Below, one piece after another: positions 35,241 through 46,962 of a stretch of 64,000 bases of DNA. Within the stretch, counting starts at the first letter, position 1; every line of letters starts with the position of its first letter. The stretch lies in assembly GCA_026008535.1 (NCBI GenBank), contig BRKX01000015.1, positions 20,667,501 through 20,731,500 on the forward strand, read 5' to 3'. The translations under genes and the position numbers were made by a program. This DNA is from Perilla frutescens. Taxonomy: Eukaryota > Streptophyta > Magnoliopsida > Lamiales > Lamiaceae. The notes beneath the pieces are model-generated. The model searched no databases. It was not told where the DNA came from and saw nothing but the letters and a program-made list of their open reading frames with translations.

Positions 35241-35359
35241 AGTTGTCACAGGAAGCAGCCTTCTCACTCGCCTAGCTAGCTTATTCGACCTGCCTCTAGT
35301 CTCACTCATCTCTAAAGGTCTATCCCTTTAATATCTCTTTCTCTCACTAGAAACTAGAA

Positions 35360-38300
35360 ATGGGAAGGCTCTCGTGCTACGATAAGATGGGCCTGAAGAA
35401 AGGGCCATGGACACCTGAGGAAGATCACATGCTCTCAACCTTCATTCAACAACACGGCCATGGAAGCTGGCGTGCTCTCCCTTCTAAAGCTGGTATGTAT
35501 ATATATATTAACCTAATCCACATGATGTGCATGCCGGTGTGGGTTGTGATCACGTATTATTGAATGTGTCATATGTGTACAATTATACTTACCTCACACA
35601 TCCATATCGTGTGGACAATACCTTTCTCAGATAGCATAGAATTTTCCTACTTGTCAGGTATATATTATTATGTACAGTGTCAGTAATTATATTACATGCA
35701 TGGTAACTTAAGAGTGTACTCCATCAACACGTGTCACATTATATAAATATATATATATATAATGTGTGTCGATTAATTTCATTTACATTACCTTACTTAA
35801 ATTATATAATATATATTTTCAAGACATTCTTAATATCTTTAAAAATTAAACTACATGATATATGATTGGAATGGAATGAGAGCTATACCCCACTAGCAAT
35901 TTTTCACCATTCACAGAGGGGGAAATATCAGGTGGCTTGAGGTCTCTAATTAAGCTACGTACCTCATTAACTGGCGGTTCTTGATCAAAACTCGATATTA
36001 ACTACTATTTTGAAATAGAAAATCGAAAAATCAAAATTACTGATACATGAATACAAAAAATTGTAAAAAAGAAAAAGAAAAAAGGAAATTTACTTTCTTT
36101 TATATATTGAATTTTGATTAGGGCTCCAGAGATGTGGGAAGAGCTGTAGATTAAGGTGGACAAATTATTTGAGGCCAGATATCAAGAGAGGCAAGTTCAG
36201 CTCACAAGAAGAACAAACTATTATTCAACTTCACGCCCTTCTCGGAAACAGGTACATACAGACATACACACAGAGATATATATCATTCGGTTTAATTATT
36301 AACGTTTCTTTAATTACTTCTAATATGATTTGTAATGTATAATGAAGGGATAAAATATCTAGTCCGCATTCATGTTCTACTATTGTGTTATGTTCCATTA
36401 TCAAATTTAATATTTTAAAAATGTTTATTACAAAAATAAAATTTATTATGCTATAACCAATCATAATTAACATTTATTGCTAAAAATTGAATTTTTTTTA
36501 AAATTATATACTCTAATTTTGGAATAATGAACCATATTAATCAATTATATAAATTAAAAAAATATAAACCTTGATTGGGTGGAATGAACCCTAGATAATA
36601 ATTATAAAATAAAATTAAACCAAAACAAATTGAAATTGAAGAAAACATTGGATGAAAATCAAATAAAAAATGAAAATGGAACACTAAAGTGGGAAGTAGG
36701 ATTTCATTTGATATGGGGAACTGTATTTGTTTGAATTTTTGGATATGTTAGATATGGTAAAATTAACAAAATGCGTCACAATGAATATTTTTATGTATTA
36801 ACAAATTAAGAGGAGACGGATAAAATTAATACTCCCGCATCTTTAAGTGGGAAACAAATAATTAACTAATTTAATCACTCAAACACAAAATAATCACAGG
36901 TGAGCCTTAGCTTATCTATATACTTAAAATCAAGAAAAGTATTTAGACGATATGATATTTCCTTTTATATCTTAGCTACGAACGCCGGCAACCGACTTTA
37001 AAGTAGATCAGCATGCATGTAGGCATAATTAAATATTATATTCTTAATTGGGATCGGGTGAGTAATCTTATTAAAATCGTGTAGATCAAGTTTAGATATC
37101 TTTAGTTCTTTTTAATTAATTGGTTATAAATGGAACTCAGAGTAACAGCAGTTCATCCCCTTCTCTTAGCAAAAAAATAAAAAATAATAATAAAAGAAGA
37201 AGAAGAAACCAAAAGCAGAGACTATAGTTGAAAAAAATAATAATAAAAAATGATGAAATTAATAATCGTCATCTTTAATGGACTCAAACAGTTGCCGCGA
37301 TCTGTGTGTTACTGTCAATTCTTTACTGTGTTAAAAGCGAGGACTAAAAAAAAAAAAAAGAATCGCCCAACCGCAACGCTATCCATGAAAACGAAATAAC
37401 GATGAATTCTGAATTAGTTCAGATTGAGTGGAACAGAAAAAATAAATATGTAAGTATGTAATTAATATATTTATGCCGAAAGTGGTGACAAAAATTAAAA
37501 TACCAAATGTACGATATTATTCAATAGAGCGTCTCTAGTTTTAGTGTGTGCGCGTGCTACCAACTCTAGCTAGCTTTCCTAGGTTTGAGGTACAACATTG
37601 TAATTATTTGTTTTCCATGTGAATCTTTACTGTGTCTAGTGTAACTAACTTTCCAATCCACGGCCATCATATCAGTCAAGAAATCATCATCATTTTTGTT
37701 CCAATTTATTCAATTTTAAATGTTTATGAAGAATCACCGGCCATGACATGTATACGATATACAAAATACATTAAATAGAGATAATAATATATTAATATCT
37801 CGAATAATTTTAGTTGATTAATTAGTTACATATATATACATGCTAATACATATATATATATATATATACGGGTGGTGACAGATGGTCATCCATAGCAACG
37901 CACTTGCCAAAGAGGACCGACAACGAGATAAAAAATTATTGGAACACACATTTGAAGAAGAAATTGAATAAGATGGGAATTGATCCAATCACTCACAAGC
38001 CTAAGAATCATGCCCTTGGGTGTGGCCATGCTAAAGACTTCGCCAATCTCTGCCACATGGCTCAATGGGAGAGCGCGCGACTCCAGGCCGAAGCTCGTCT
38101 TGTCCGAGCATCCGAACTGCACACTGCTACTGCTGTCTCAAACCCTAACCCTAATTATCACCAGCTCTCCACCACCCTCGTCACCGAAGTTCCTCCACCG
38201 CCGCCATGTTTAGACATACTCAAAGTTTGGGTACGGACAAATCCCGGTAAAGACATTTCCAACGCGATGTTCGTCCATGATCAGCCACAAACCTCCATAT

Positions 38301-38482
38301 TTAACGTAGGCAGTCATCAAAATCAAGTGAAGGGCATAATGGGGAATTCAATGGAGCTCCATGAAATGATAAACCCTAATTACTCCGGGATTGCCGATTT
38401 CGTGGAGGGGTTTGACGAACCCTCTAATGATGTTTTTGAGTCATGTTGGAATGTTCTAGTAGGTGACGAGGTTAATTATTAA
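35360..38482 (+). CDS. MIXTA-like R2R3-MYB transcription factor (subgroup 9), three exons
   Basis: DNA-binding activator of the MIXTA/MYB16/MYB106 clade, whose known members control conical and trichome cell outgrowth and cuticle formation in the nucleus of epidermal cells. Exons: 35360-35492 (133 nt), 36122-36251 (130 nt) and 37882-38482 (601 nt). Introns of 629 and 1630 bp have GT-AG borders, and the joined frame is 287 codons plus TAA. The 133/130-nt exon pattern is classic for R2R3-MYBs. R2 (about residues 14-61) has Trp17, 37 and 57; R3 has Phe70, Trp89 and Trp108. The subgroup 9 motif AQWESARLQAEARLVR is at residues 148-163. No bHLH-binding signature is seen in R3. It is somewhat shorter than Arabidopsis MYB16/106. 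Unusual: GRLSCYDK at the N-terminus where relatives have GRSPCCDK, and the usual C-terminal tail after the final CWNVLV box is altered. Its frame is fully intact. Confidence 0.93.
36345..36715. mobile_element. MITE-like copy inside MYB intron 2
   Basis: Related to 34313-34682: both carry CATTATCAAATTT after a GTGTTxxxTTCCATT-like start, the central GAACCCTA, and AAATTAAAC blocks in the same order. The end (AATGGAACACTAAAGTGGGA) is the inverted form of the start. It lies in the long second intron and does not touch the splice sites. Confidence 0.5.
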
Positions 38483-38570
38483 TAATTAATATTTTAAAAA
38501 ATGTTGTCGAGAAACTCTCTATATAGCTAAGCGTAATGTAATGCCCTAAAAGTTTCACACACCTTGCTTA

Positions 38571-38643
<73 letters not shown>

Positions 38644-38834
38644 GGGTTAATTAAGTTAGGTTGATAATTATATATATTTTGTATGTTTGTGAGTTCTATC
38701 CAAGGTAGTTCACGAGGTTTGTAATCACGATGGATATAACCTTATCTTAAATTATTACATCGTTCTAATTGAGATACAGTCTTTAATTTGAAAATGGGAA
38801 ATCAATCGATGAAACATCGTGGATCTGTAAATCA
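38483..38834 (+). other. MYB 3' flank
   Basis: AT-rich 3' untranslated and flanking sequence containing an ATT microsatellite. AATAATTAATATTTT directly after the stop codon (38482 on) could serve as a polyadenylation region. There is no other gene. Confidence 0.5.
38571..38643. repeat. ATT microsatellite
   Basis: About 24 uninterrupted ATT units begin 89 bp after the MYB stop codon, probably inside or just beyond the 3' untranslated region. Such a long pure run is likely polymorphic in length. Confidence 0.95.
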
Positions 38835-39151
38835 TGTTCACGCAAGAGGCAAGAAATATCTGAGAGAAAAAATATCAGAAGGGTTTTCGCTTTTAATGCA
38901 ACAGTATACAACTTATTTATCTGCTCAACTAGTGTAGCTAGGAGCTCTAGAATCTCCTACTATATCTATGGCTGTAAAGAAAGAAAATACAATCAACGGG
39001 TGAGCATGCACATCACATGCATGTGAGGTGCCACGTAAGCAATGCATCTAACTGCTAACTTGCTCTCGATCTAACGTGCTCTCGCTGCATGCATGTAACT
39101 TTATTAGCATGGATCATCATTGTAGCATTATTCTGAAGCAAAACTTCATCA
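38835..39151 (-). repeat. 3' LTR of the minus-strand copia element
   Basis: The 317-bp segment reads TGATGAAGTTTTGCTTCAGA to GTGAACA on the minus strand, with TG and CA ends. It directly follows the RNase H end and a GCGGGGGGC polypurine tract (39152-39160). Such a short LTR fits Ale/Retrofit-type copia elements. No 5' LTR partner is found, so its borders rest on the tract and the TG/CA ends. Confidence 0.7.
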
Positions 39152-40960
39152 GCCCCCCGCAAGCCGAACTTGGTGAAGATCACCAAGGTTCAGCTTGGCC
39201 AATAAATCTCTGAACCGCGGACTAGGCAGAGCCTTTGTAAAGAGATCTGCAAGTTGAGACTGAGTAGGGACAAAAACAGGAGTTATAAACCCATTCTTGA
39301 AATGTAATCTGGAGAAGTGACAGTCAATATCCAGATGCTTAGTACGTTCATGAAACATTTGATCTTGAGTGATCTGAATGACAGCTTTATTATCACAGAA
39401 AATGTCAATGGGTTTGAGATAGGAAATAACAAATGCATCCAGAACGTAAGAAATCCATAGGAGCTCACGAACGGTGAAGGTAAGACTCATGTACTCAGCT
39501 TCGACAGTGGAAAGAGAGGTCGTAGCCTATTTCTTGCATTTCCAAGAAATAAGATTGTTGCCAAGAAAAATGCAATACCTAGTTAAAGATTTTCTTGTAT
39601 CTAAGGACGATCCCCAATCAACATCACAAAAAGCCGCAAGATTGAAAGAATGAGAAATATTATAGAACAGACCAAGGGAGAGACTACCCTTTAAGTATCT
39701 AAGGATATGCACAACAACATTCCAATGAGCCATCGTAGGATTATTGAGGAATTGACTAAGCTGTTGGACAACATAAGAGATGTTCGGTCGGGTAAGATTA
39801 AGATAAAGCAATTTCCCAACAATCCTACGATAAGAGTCAGGTTGGGACAAAGACTCTCTAGTCTGAGTGAGTGTAAGACCAGGTGGAAATGGTGTAGGAA
39901 CATATTTACATCCCAATAACCCTGCTGAATCGATCAAATCAAGGCTATATTTTCACTGGCATAAGAAAGTGCCAGTACAAGAACGTTTTATTTCCATTGT
40001 AAAAAAATAGTGAGCCTCACCAAGATCCTTGATGGTAAAAACTTCATGTAAGGCATGTTTTACTTGCATAATTTCAGTGAGTGAAGGACTAAGTAGCAAA
40101 ATATCATTGACATAAACCAACAAGGTAACAAACACATCTCCAGATCCTTTTGTAAAGAAACAATGATTAGACTCAGAGGAGACAAAACCAAGAGAGGAAA
40201 ATAACTTACAAAATTCCAAATTCACTCCCGGGAGGCTTGCTTTAAGCTATATAAACTCTTGATTAAGTTGCAAACTTTACCGGAGGAACCTTTAGAGTAA
40301 CCTTATGGCAGATGCATATAGATGTCATCAGTTAAGTGTCCATGTAAGAATACGTTGTTCATATCAACTTGATGTAAGAACTAGTAATTTTGGGTGGCTA
40401 TAGCAATGAACATCCTAACAGTGACAAGTTTTGCAACAGAGGCAAAAACTTCATGATAATCCACCCCAAACTCTTGATTGTAACCCTTAGCTACCAATTA
40501 AACGTGCTTTAAAACGTTCTATGGTGCCATCTGACTTGAGTTTCACCTTATAAACCCACTTAAAACCAATTGCTTGTTTGTCTGCAGGTAAATCCACAAT
40601 TTCCCAAGTCTGGTTGTCCTCCAAAGCCTGTAATTCCTTTTCTATAGCCTAAATCTAATCCTTAGATTGACAAGCCTCATGATAGCTAGTAGGCTCCTTA
40701 ACAGACTGAATATTGAACAAGTAAGTGGTATAATCTGGTGTAAGAGAATCTGAAATAACATATGAAAAGGTAGGTGGTGTCAAACTATGATTAGTAGGAG
40801 GAAGTCCAGTTGGAACACTGAAATTGCAAACGTAATCATCTAGATAAGTAGGAGGTTTTGTTTATCTAAGACTTCTCCTAATTTATATCTGTGGAGCTGA
40901 GAATGGCTCCTTAGCAGACAACTAATTTTAATTAACAGTATCAGTAGAGGAAGGAGATTG
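39152..40960 (-). pseudogene. Copia reverse transcriptase/RNase H (minus-strand element)
   Basis: Ty1/copia polymerase region on the minus strand. The C-terminal RNase H part is at 39155-39490 (IFCDNKAVIQI, HIDI-like and ADLFTKALP blocks). The thumb region is at 39527-39937 (IVGKLLYLNLTRPNI), and the palm at 39953-40225 contains the catalytic box as YVND instead of YVDD: the Asn codon at 40106-40108 replaces the second-to-last Asp. The N-terminal half (40226-40960) is readable only in short pieces. Stops separate the open stretches, so the enzyme is dead both by stops and by the active-site change. Confidence 0.85.
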
Positions 40961-41171
40961 AGAGGGAAGAAATAAGTCCTTTATCTAGGATATAAGCATA
41001 TCTAATTGAGGTAAGGGAGGAGAATGTGGTAAAGAAGGATCTGGAATGCCTATATGATCATTCTCAAAACTAAGAAAAAGAAGTTGCACACATGATGCTT
41101 CACTTTGTAGAGAAAAAGAAGAAGGGAAAAATTCAACATCCCGGGCTATACATATCTTATGAGACATGAGA

Positions 41172-42130
41172 TCATATATTATAAATCTGAGACATGAGAT
41201 CATATAGTATCAACCCTTTATTATGAGGTGCAAAACCCAAAACTATGCATTGAGAACCTCGAGAGCAAAATTTAGATTTAGAAGGAAGTGTATTAGCTTT
41301 ATATACCATGCAACCAAAAGGTTTGAGGCAAGGTGTCTTCCAGTTCAGCACTGCAGAGGGAATTCTATTAATAAGATAAGTGGAAAATAGGATGGAATAA
41401 GGCCAGAAATGTAAGGGTAGTTTACTCTGGAACATAAGAGATCTGGCCACTTGCAGAAGATGCCTATGTTTCCTCTCCACTACTCCATTTTGTTGTGGAG
41501 AATAGGCACAAGTTCTTTGGTGCAAAATACCAAAATCTAATAACATTTCTTATGGTTGTCTTCCCACAAACTCTGTCCCATTATTTATCCTAATAATCTT
41601 GATTGTCTCATGAAATTGGTTCTTAACCATCAAAGTAAAACTACGAAGAACACACCCAACTTGACTCTTACTGGTGAAGAGAAAGGTCCATGTCATTCTT
41701 GAGCAATCTTCAACAATGGTCAAAAAGTAAGGAGTATGTACAATATTCTCTGCTGCATAAGGACCCCAGACATCCAAATGTAGTAAATGAAACAGTAAAA
41801 CACTCCTCCTTGCTAATAATGGAAAATGATTTCTCTATTGTTTAGCTTGATGGCAGACATCACAACACTCAAGAGTGTCAAACTCTTCTTCTCTGAATCT
41901 CTTCTTAAAACACTCTATGTGCTTCATAGTGGAAATAAAAGGATGTCCCAGCAGGCTATATAACTCACTCAAAGTGGGAGAAACCACAACATTTATGTTT
42001 ACTGTGAAAGAGAACTCATGTTGAAATACATATAAAGTTCCTTTCATTCTTCCTATGCCAAGCACTGAATCTGTATCCTTCCTTTGAACTATATAGTGTA
42101 TTTCCAAAAACACAACTCTTTCTTTCAATG
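41172..42130 (-). pseudogene. Copia integrase with GAG-pre-integrase domain (minus-strand element)
   Basis: The pre-integrase and zinc-binding part lie at 41835-42128 (LLGHPF, CCDVCHQAK). The catalytic core runs from 41777 (MDVWGPY, first Asp) to 41172 and ends in the usual copia C-terminal block (KPFGCMVYK). The second catalytic residue reads INNGTEF, so Asp is replaced by Asn at 41583-41585. The third, Glu in NGVVERKH, is kept. A stop follows GRQP. Confidence 0.8.
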
Positions 42131-42170
42131 TTTTTGTTAACTGTCCAACAGATATCAGATTGTGGGTGAA

Positions 42171-42620
42171 CTACGGGGCATATAACACATTCAATAATTT
42201 GATAGTGAGAGTCACTTGAGCATCTCCCATCATGAATGCCCATAAGTTGTTGCCATATGGTAGAAAAATTCTCAAAGGAGTTTTAAACCTTCTAATATCA
42301 GTTAACAATCCAGCCTGACAACACATGTGGTTACTGGCTCTAGAGTCAAGAATCCATTCATCCTTTTTAATTTCAGTAGATATTCCAAAAGCATAATGCC
42401 CAGTGAACTCCATTGGCTTATCAAAATCTATCTCTACCATATGTGCACTTTTTTAATTTCCACATTCTGCACTATTGTCACCTTTATTTCCTTTACTTAG
42501 ATAGGTAGCAAAATGTTTTGTTATCTCTGATTTTATAAATCTACCAATATCAGGCATGGAAAGTCCGGGTTGAATAGAAGTACCAGTTCTCTGTGAATTG
42601 TCTGCATTCTCCTATATACA
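42171..42620 (-). pseudogene. Copia protease region (minus-strand element)
   Basis: Aspartic protease of the copia polyprotein: WILDSRASNHMC aligns with the usual WIxDSGASxHM active site, but Gly is replaced by Arg (codon at 42339-42341 on the plus strand). The downstream part (LTDIRRF, LLNVLYAP) is typical. The frame is closed at both ends. Confidence 0.75.
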
Positions 42621-42789
42621 AACACCTTTGTCATCAACATAATGCACTATGTTATGCATTTTCTTTTCTTCCTTGAATTTTTTATACCAATAAGGAACAT
42701 CAGTTATTTCAAAACAATCATTCTTTATGTGCCCTATCCTGCCATAGTGGTCCCACTTCAACCTCATTTTCTCTTCTTTTGTAAGTTTC

Positions 42790-43138
42790 TTTTTATATAC
42801 TTCTTTCTTGTATCATGTCCTTTGAGTAGCATATAATGCACTCTGCTTCACTCCCTCTGAAAATTGAGAGTACACTGTCATTTGCTCCTCAACTTGAAAG
42901 ACCATGGCATAAACCTGGCTTACTGAAGGTAATGGGTTGAGTATCAAAATCTGCTGCCTGATTGGCTCATAAACATCAGTAAGGCCCATCAAAAACTGCA
43001 TCATGTGCTCTTTCTCAACTTCCAATTTGGCACCTTCAGAAGCTTCACAGTTACAAACTCTTCCAGTCTTGAGAAGAGCTAATTCATCCCATAAGGCATT
43101 CAAATTGTTGAAATACACTAGCACAGTTTGGTTATGTT
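42790..43138 (-). pseudogene. Copia gag fragment (minus-strand element), 5' truncated
   Basis: The stretch contains VYFNNLNALWDELALLK and MQFLMGLTDVYEPIRQQIL, the central gag (UBN2-type) blocks of Ale-like copia elements. Recognisable sequence stops near 43138, so the N-terminal gag, leader and 5' LTR are missing. Sequence of the next element begins nearby, which suggests the loss occurred with or before that insertion. Confidence 0.75.
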
Positions 43139-43256
43139 AAGAGTATGATGTAATTTCTCTGCATAGCTTATATATTCTAGGTCTATTTTTTTTACCAAAA
43201 TGCTTGTGTAGTTTGTTAGTGCCATTTTATTGTACTAAGTTTGTTTTAGCGTGATA
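43139..43256. other. Short unassigned segment between two copia elements
   Basis: AT-rich with a T8 run; no coding sequence. It may be old host sequence or the start of the next LTR, whose exact left border I could not fix. Confidence 0.4.
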
Positions 43257-44144
43257 TGTTCGACAAATGTGTTCGAGGGTATGTTCCTGAAGTTAAGTGC
43301 TGATTCCGCTGTGCAAATATGAAGAACAGTTGACAAACTATTCCCTCTGATGTTCCAGACATACCCCAGAATAGTTTTATTATAGCAGTTTCCATGTTTA
43401 GAAGATCTTGTACAGATCGTGTTTGGGAGGCCAAGATCTATTCATTTGACTACCTTGTGGTGTAGATATTGTGCTAAATTTAACCCTCACATATAAGGAA
43501 AGCATCTACACCCATATGGAAAGATCACAAACCCTAATTCACTTACCATGTTGATGAAGATTGAAGATCAAGTCAACAAAGAAGAAGTGAAGCTATAAGA
43601 AGACCGATTCTTTACAGCAATAGGCGGGCGTCGAATTAGATTCTCTTAGCATATTATTTGAGAGTCATTTGGTTTGTGTGATTTGTAATAGCTAGAAGTT
43701 GTTCCCTAAACTGTTCAACATGATAGTCTAGCATTGGGTGTTTTTGAATGAACACGTGAGGGGTTTTCAATCCTAGTTTGTATGCAATCTCGGGAAAGAT
43801 TGTAAGTTGAAGTCGTGGGTAGCTAGAGGGAGTCTAGTGTCATAGTTGTGAGGGGATCTCACAGATTTCATTTAGTGAAAAAGTTTGTGAAGAAGAACGG
43901 GCGACATAAGGAGAGAGTCTTGTGTGTGTAAGTTCCTTAATATACTTCATGAATGAGTAGTGAATGAATCTTCAAGTTTGGGCGAAGTCTTCCCAGAGTA
44001 GGTTGATTAACCAAACTGGGTTACCAATCTCGTGCGTACCTTTACTGCATTTTATTTATTTTTCTTACTTCTTTTCCTATCATATTCAAGAACACTTGCA
44101 TGCAGTATCATTATAACACACTTTGCACGGATTGAGATTTTTCA
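43257..44144 (+). repeat. 5' LTR of a SIRE/Maximus-like copia element
   Basis: The right end is set by the primer binding site and by the final TTTTTCA. The left end at TGTTCGACAAATG (43257) is a guess from the TG start. About 890 bp, with a CATATAAGG TATA-like box near 43490. No 3' LTR partner remains in the window. Confidence 0.55.
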
Positions 44145-44146
44145 AT

Positions 44147-44160
44147 TGGCACCAGATCGG
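44147..44160 (+). promoter_or_regulatory. Primer binding site, tRNA-Met-like (SIRE-like element)
   Basis: TGGCACCAGATCGG begins 2 bp after the LTR end. It is a diverged form of the tRNA-Met-complementary TGGTATCAGAGC; SIRE-type elements commonly carry TGGCACCAGAGC-like sites. Confidence 0.65.
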
Positions 44161-44224
44161 GTCACCAATTATACAGGTGTGATCTTGGGTCTATTAATCC
44201 ATGTTTTGTGTTTGTTTTGTCGAG

Positions 44225-45945
44225 ATGGACACGATGAAAGAAGGAGCATCGACAATGCGACCCCCGCTCCTTGATGGCAATAATTATGCCTATTGGAAGG
44301 ACAGAATGACTGCATCCATTCACTACATTGATGAACGTGCTTGGAAAATGGTGACTGATGGCTAGAATCCTCCCATGAAGAAAGAAGAGAAAGAAAAACT
44401 ATTAAGAAGCCGGAGGAAGAATGAGACAATGATGACTACCAGATCATGGGATTGAATGCAAAGGCCATGAATGCTATCTTTTCGGTTGTTGACATGAATG
44501 TCTTCAAACTTATCTTCACATGTGACTAAGCTAAGGATGTGTGGGGACATTCTGTAGACCACTTATGAAGGAACAAGTAGTGTTCATGCCTCACGAATAT
44601 AGTTACTCACCACCAGATTTGAGAATCTACAAATGGATGAAGCAGAAAAGCTTAGAGATTTCAATGCCAAGATTTTGTGACATTGCTAATGAAAACTTTG
44701 CTCTAGAAGATGTTATTTCTGAAGAGAAACTTGTTTGAAAAGTTCTTCATTCCCTGCCCAAAAGATTCATCTATAAAGTCATGGTCATTGAAGAAGTCAA
44801 AGATGTGAGTAAGATGAAGCTGCAAGAGTTGATGGGGTCCTTACGAACCTTTGAAATGGGCCTGACAGAAGAAGAAACTATGCAGAAGAAAAGCATTGCT
44901 TTTTAGGCGGGTTCCAGTGCTGATGTTCCTGACAGAACTGACCTAGCAGATTCAATTGCTTTGTTATCTAAAAATGTTTCCAAGTTTGCAAGACGTTTTG
45001 AGAAGTCTTCTCAAAATAATCCTGGAAAGAACAGGTTCTCTAAACCTTGAAGAACCAAGGATGAAGATTCTAATAAAGAAAATCACAAAGAAGTAAAGTG
45101 TAGAGAATGTGGTGGTTTTGGTCATTATCAAGCCGAGTGTGCTAACACTCTTAAAAGGAAGAACAAGTCTTACAGTTCTACCTTAAGCGAAAGTGATGAT
45201 CCTAATGAAAGTAGAAGTGATGAAGAATGTGTAAGCAATCATGTTGCTTTCATGACACATTCGGTCAAGGAGTTTGTACCTGCATCTGTTCCAGACAACG
45301 AGGTCGAAAAAATATCAGAATACAGTGATGATGAAGAATTTACTGAAGAATCAGCTATGGAGGCATATAAAAAACTACATTCGAGTTGGATCATGGTGGT
45401 TAAAATCAATGAAGATCTGCTTAAAGAAAATTCCGACCTTTCAAAAGAAAGATATGATCTCTCCATTTGACTCAAGAAGTTGCAAGATAAACTGTCGCAG
45501 TCCAAGAACAGTACTTAAAGCACAGAATGGTAAACTTCAGCATTTAAAGAAGCTTGTTAAAATGATGAAATCTGGATCATCTCAGCTAGATGAAATTCTC
45601 TCTAAAGGGAAGAGTCCTCAAGATCATACTGGGCTTGGATAGAATGGCGGTCAGACCTATGACGGGTTCTGTCATGGACAGTCTTCTGGAACAAAAGATT
45701 TGACAATTCCAGAATCTAATGTTGAACCAAAGAACCTTCATAAAAAGAAGCAATCTTGTGAGAACGAGTCGCCTCAAAGGACACATGCCGTCTGTCATTA
45801 TTGTGAAAAAACTAGGTCACATTCGGCCACGTTGCAGAAATTATATCAATGGTCTGAGAAGGATGAGAAGAAGAGATTTGTCTCAACCAGATCAATACTT
45901 CAGAAGGAACAATAGCAGGAACATATTGAGAAACAACTACAGAAA
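44225..45945 (+). pseudogene. SIRE-like gag, many stops
   Basis: Starts at ATG 44225 (MDTMKEGASTMRPPLLDG). The N-terminal DUF4219/UBN2-type block (NYAYWKDRM) reads to a stop near 44363, and later parts appear in several frames. A first zinc knuckle CX2CX4HX4C (CRECGGFGHYQAEC) is intact near 45100-45144. A second, near 45791-45835, is split by a frameshift (CHYCEK in one frame, LGHIRPRC in the next). An acidic/Ser-rich stretch lies between them. It cannot be functional. Confidence 0.8.
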
Positions 45946-46957
45946 CTACGTGGTTCACACTGCTCTCAACATTCATGCAAAGAGCAGTTGGTATTTCGAC
46001 AGTGGATGTTCGCAATACATAACTGGAGATGCAAGCATGTTAATCAATCTTCAAAAAGATTGTTCATATCAGTCTGTTACCTTTGGAGACGGAGTCAAAG
46101 GAAGAGTTCTTGGACGTGGTCAGTTGAATGCTCGTGGCATGCCTCACATGGAGATATTTTGCTCGTGGAGGGACTAAAAGCTAATCTAATTAGCATTAGT
46201 CAATTGTTTGATCAAGGTCTCTTTGTTCACTTTACAAGAGATAAGAGTCTGGTCAAAAATAAGAAAAGTGTTCTACTGATGGACAGTAATAGATCAAGGG
46301 ATAACTGCTATCTTCTCAAAATGAAAGGGACATGCTTCCGATCTCAGCTGAGTGAAGTAAACTTGTGGTATGAAAAGCTTGGCCATATTAGTTATAAGAA
46401 TCTACAGCGACTTGTGAAAACTGAAGCTGTGATGGGTGTTCCAAGTCTAAATATTGATTGTGGAAAAGTGTGCGGCCCATGCAAAGTTGGTAAACAGATT
46501 CATAACACTCAAAAATCTATAAAAAAGATTACCAATTCGAATGTCTTGGAATTTTTACACATGGATTTAATGGGGCCTGTTCAAACTGAAAACATTGGAC
46601 GAAAGAAATTCATCTTTGTTTGTGTGGATGACTACACCAGATTCACATGGGTGGAGTTCCTTAGAGACAATGCAGAAACTTTTGAGACATTCAAGAAATT
46701 GTGTCTCAAGCTTGAAGTTGAGAAAGGGACAAACGTTGTGAGAATAAGAAGTGACCATGGTCATGAATTTGAAAATGTGTTCTTTAAACTGTTTTGTGAA
46801 GAAAAAGGCATTGGTCAAGAATTTTTAGCCCCTAAAACACCACAACAAAACGGTGTAGTTAAGAGAAAAAATTACACTCTGCAAGAAATGAGTGTTGTTA
46901 TGATGAAGGCAAAATCTGTGCCTGATAATCTCCGGGTCGAGGTGGTTAACACTGCAT
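45946..46957 (+). pseudogene. SIRE-like protease and integrase, interrupted by a nested element
   Basis: Protease active site WYFDSGCS (Asp at 45998-46000) is intact, followed by a frameshift near 46150. The pre-integrase part (LISISQLFDQG, LGHISYKNLQ, CGPCKVGKQ) and the integrase core follow in one long open stretch: Asp in HMDLMGPV and Asp in IRSDHGHEFE are kept, but the Glu of NGVVERKN is Lys (NGVVKRKN). The first zinc-binding His also reads Tyr (WYEKLGH). The match breaks at TASH, exactly at the CCCAT target site of the copia element inserted at 46963, and resumes at 55380. Confidence 0.85.
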
Positions 46958-46962
46958 CCCAT
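46958..46962. repeat. Target site duplication CCCAT, left copy
   Basis: Exact partner at 55375-55379. Removing 46963-55379 restores a continuous SIRE integrase reading frame (TASH then VINR), which confirms the insertion borders. Confidence 0.95.

Noticed and set aside
35360..35563. ORF reading through the MYB exon 1 donor as a short single-repeat MYB protein
   Set aside because: The frame continues into intron sequence. A consensus GTATGT donor and the classic 133-nt exon length support splicing at 35492.
43246..43434. Minus-strand ORF considered as the missing gag start of the copia element
   Set aside because: The sequence lacks gag motifs and lies in the plus-strand SIRE-like LTR.
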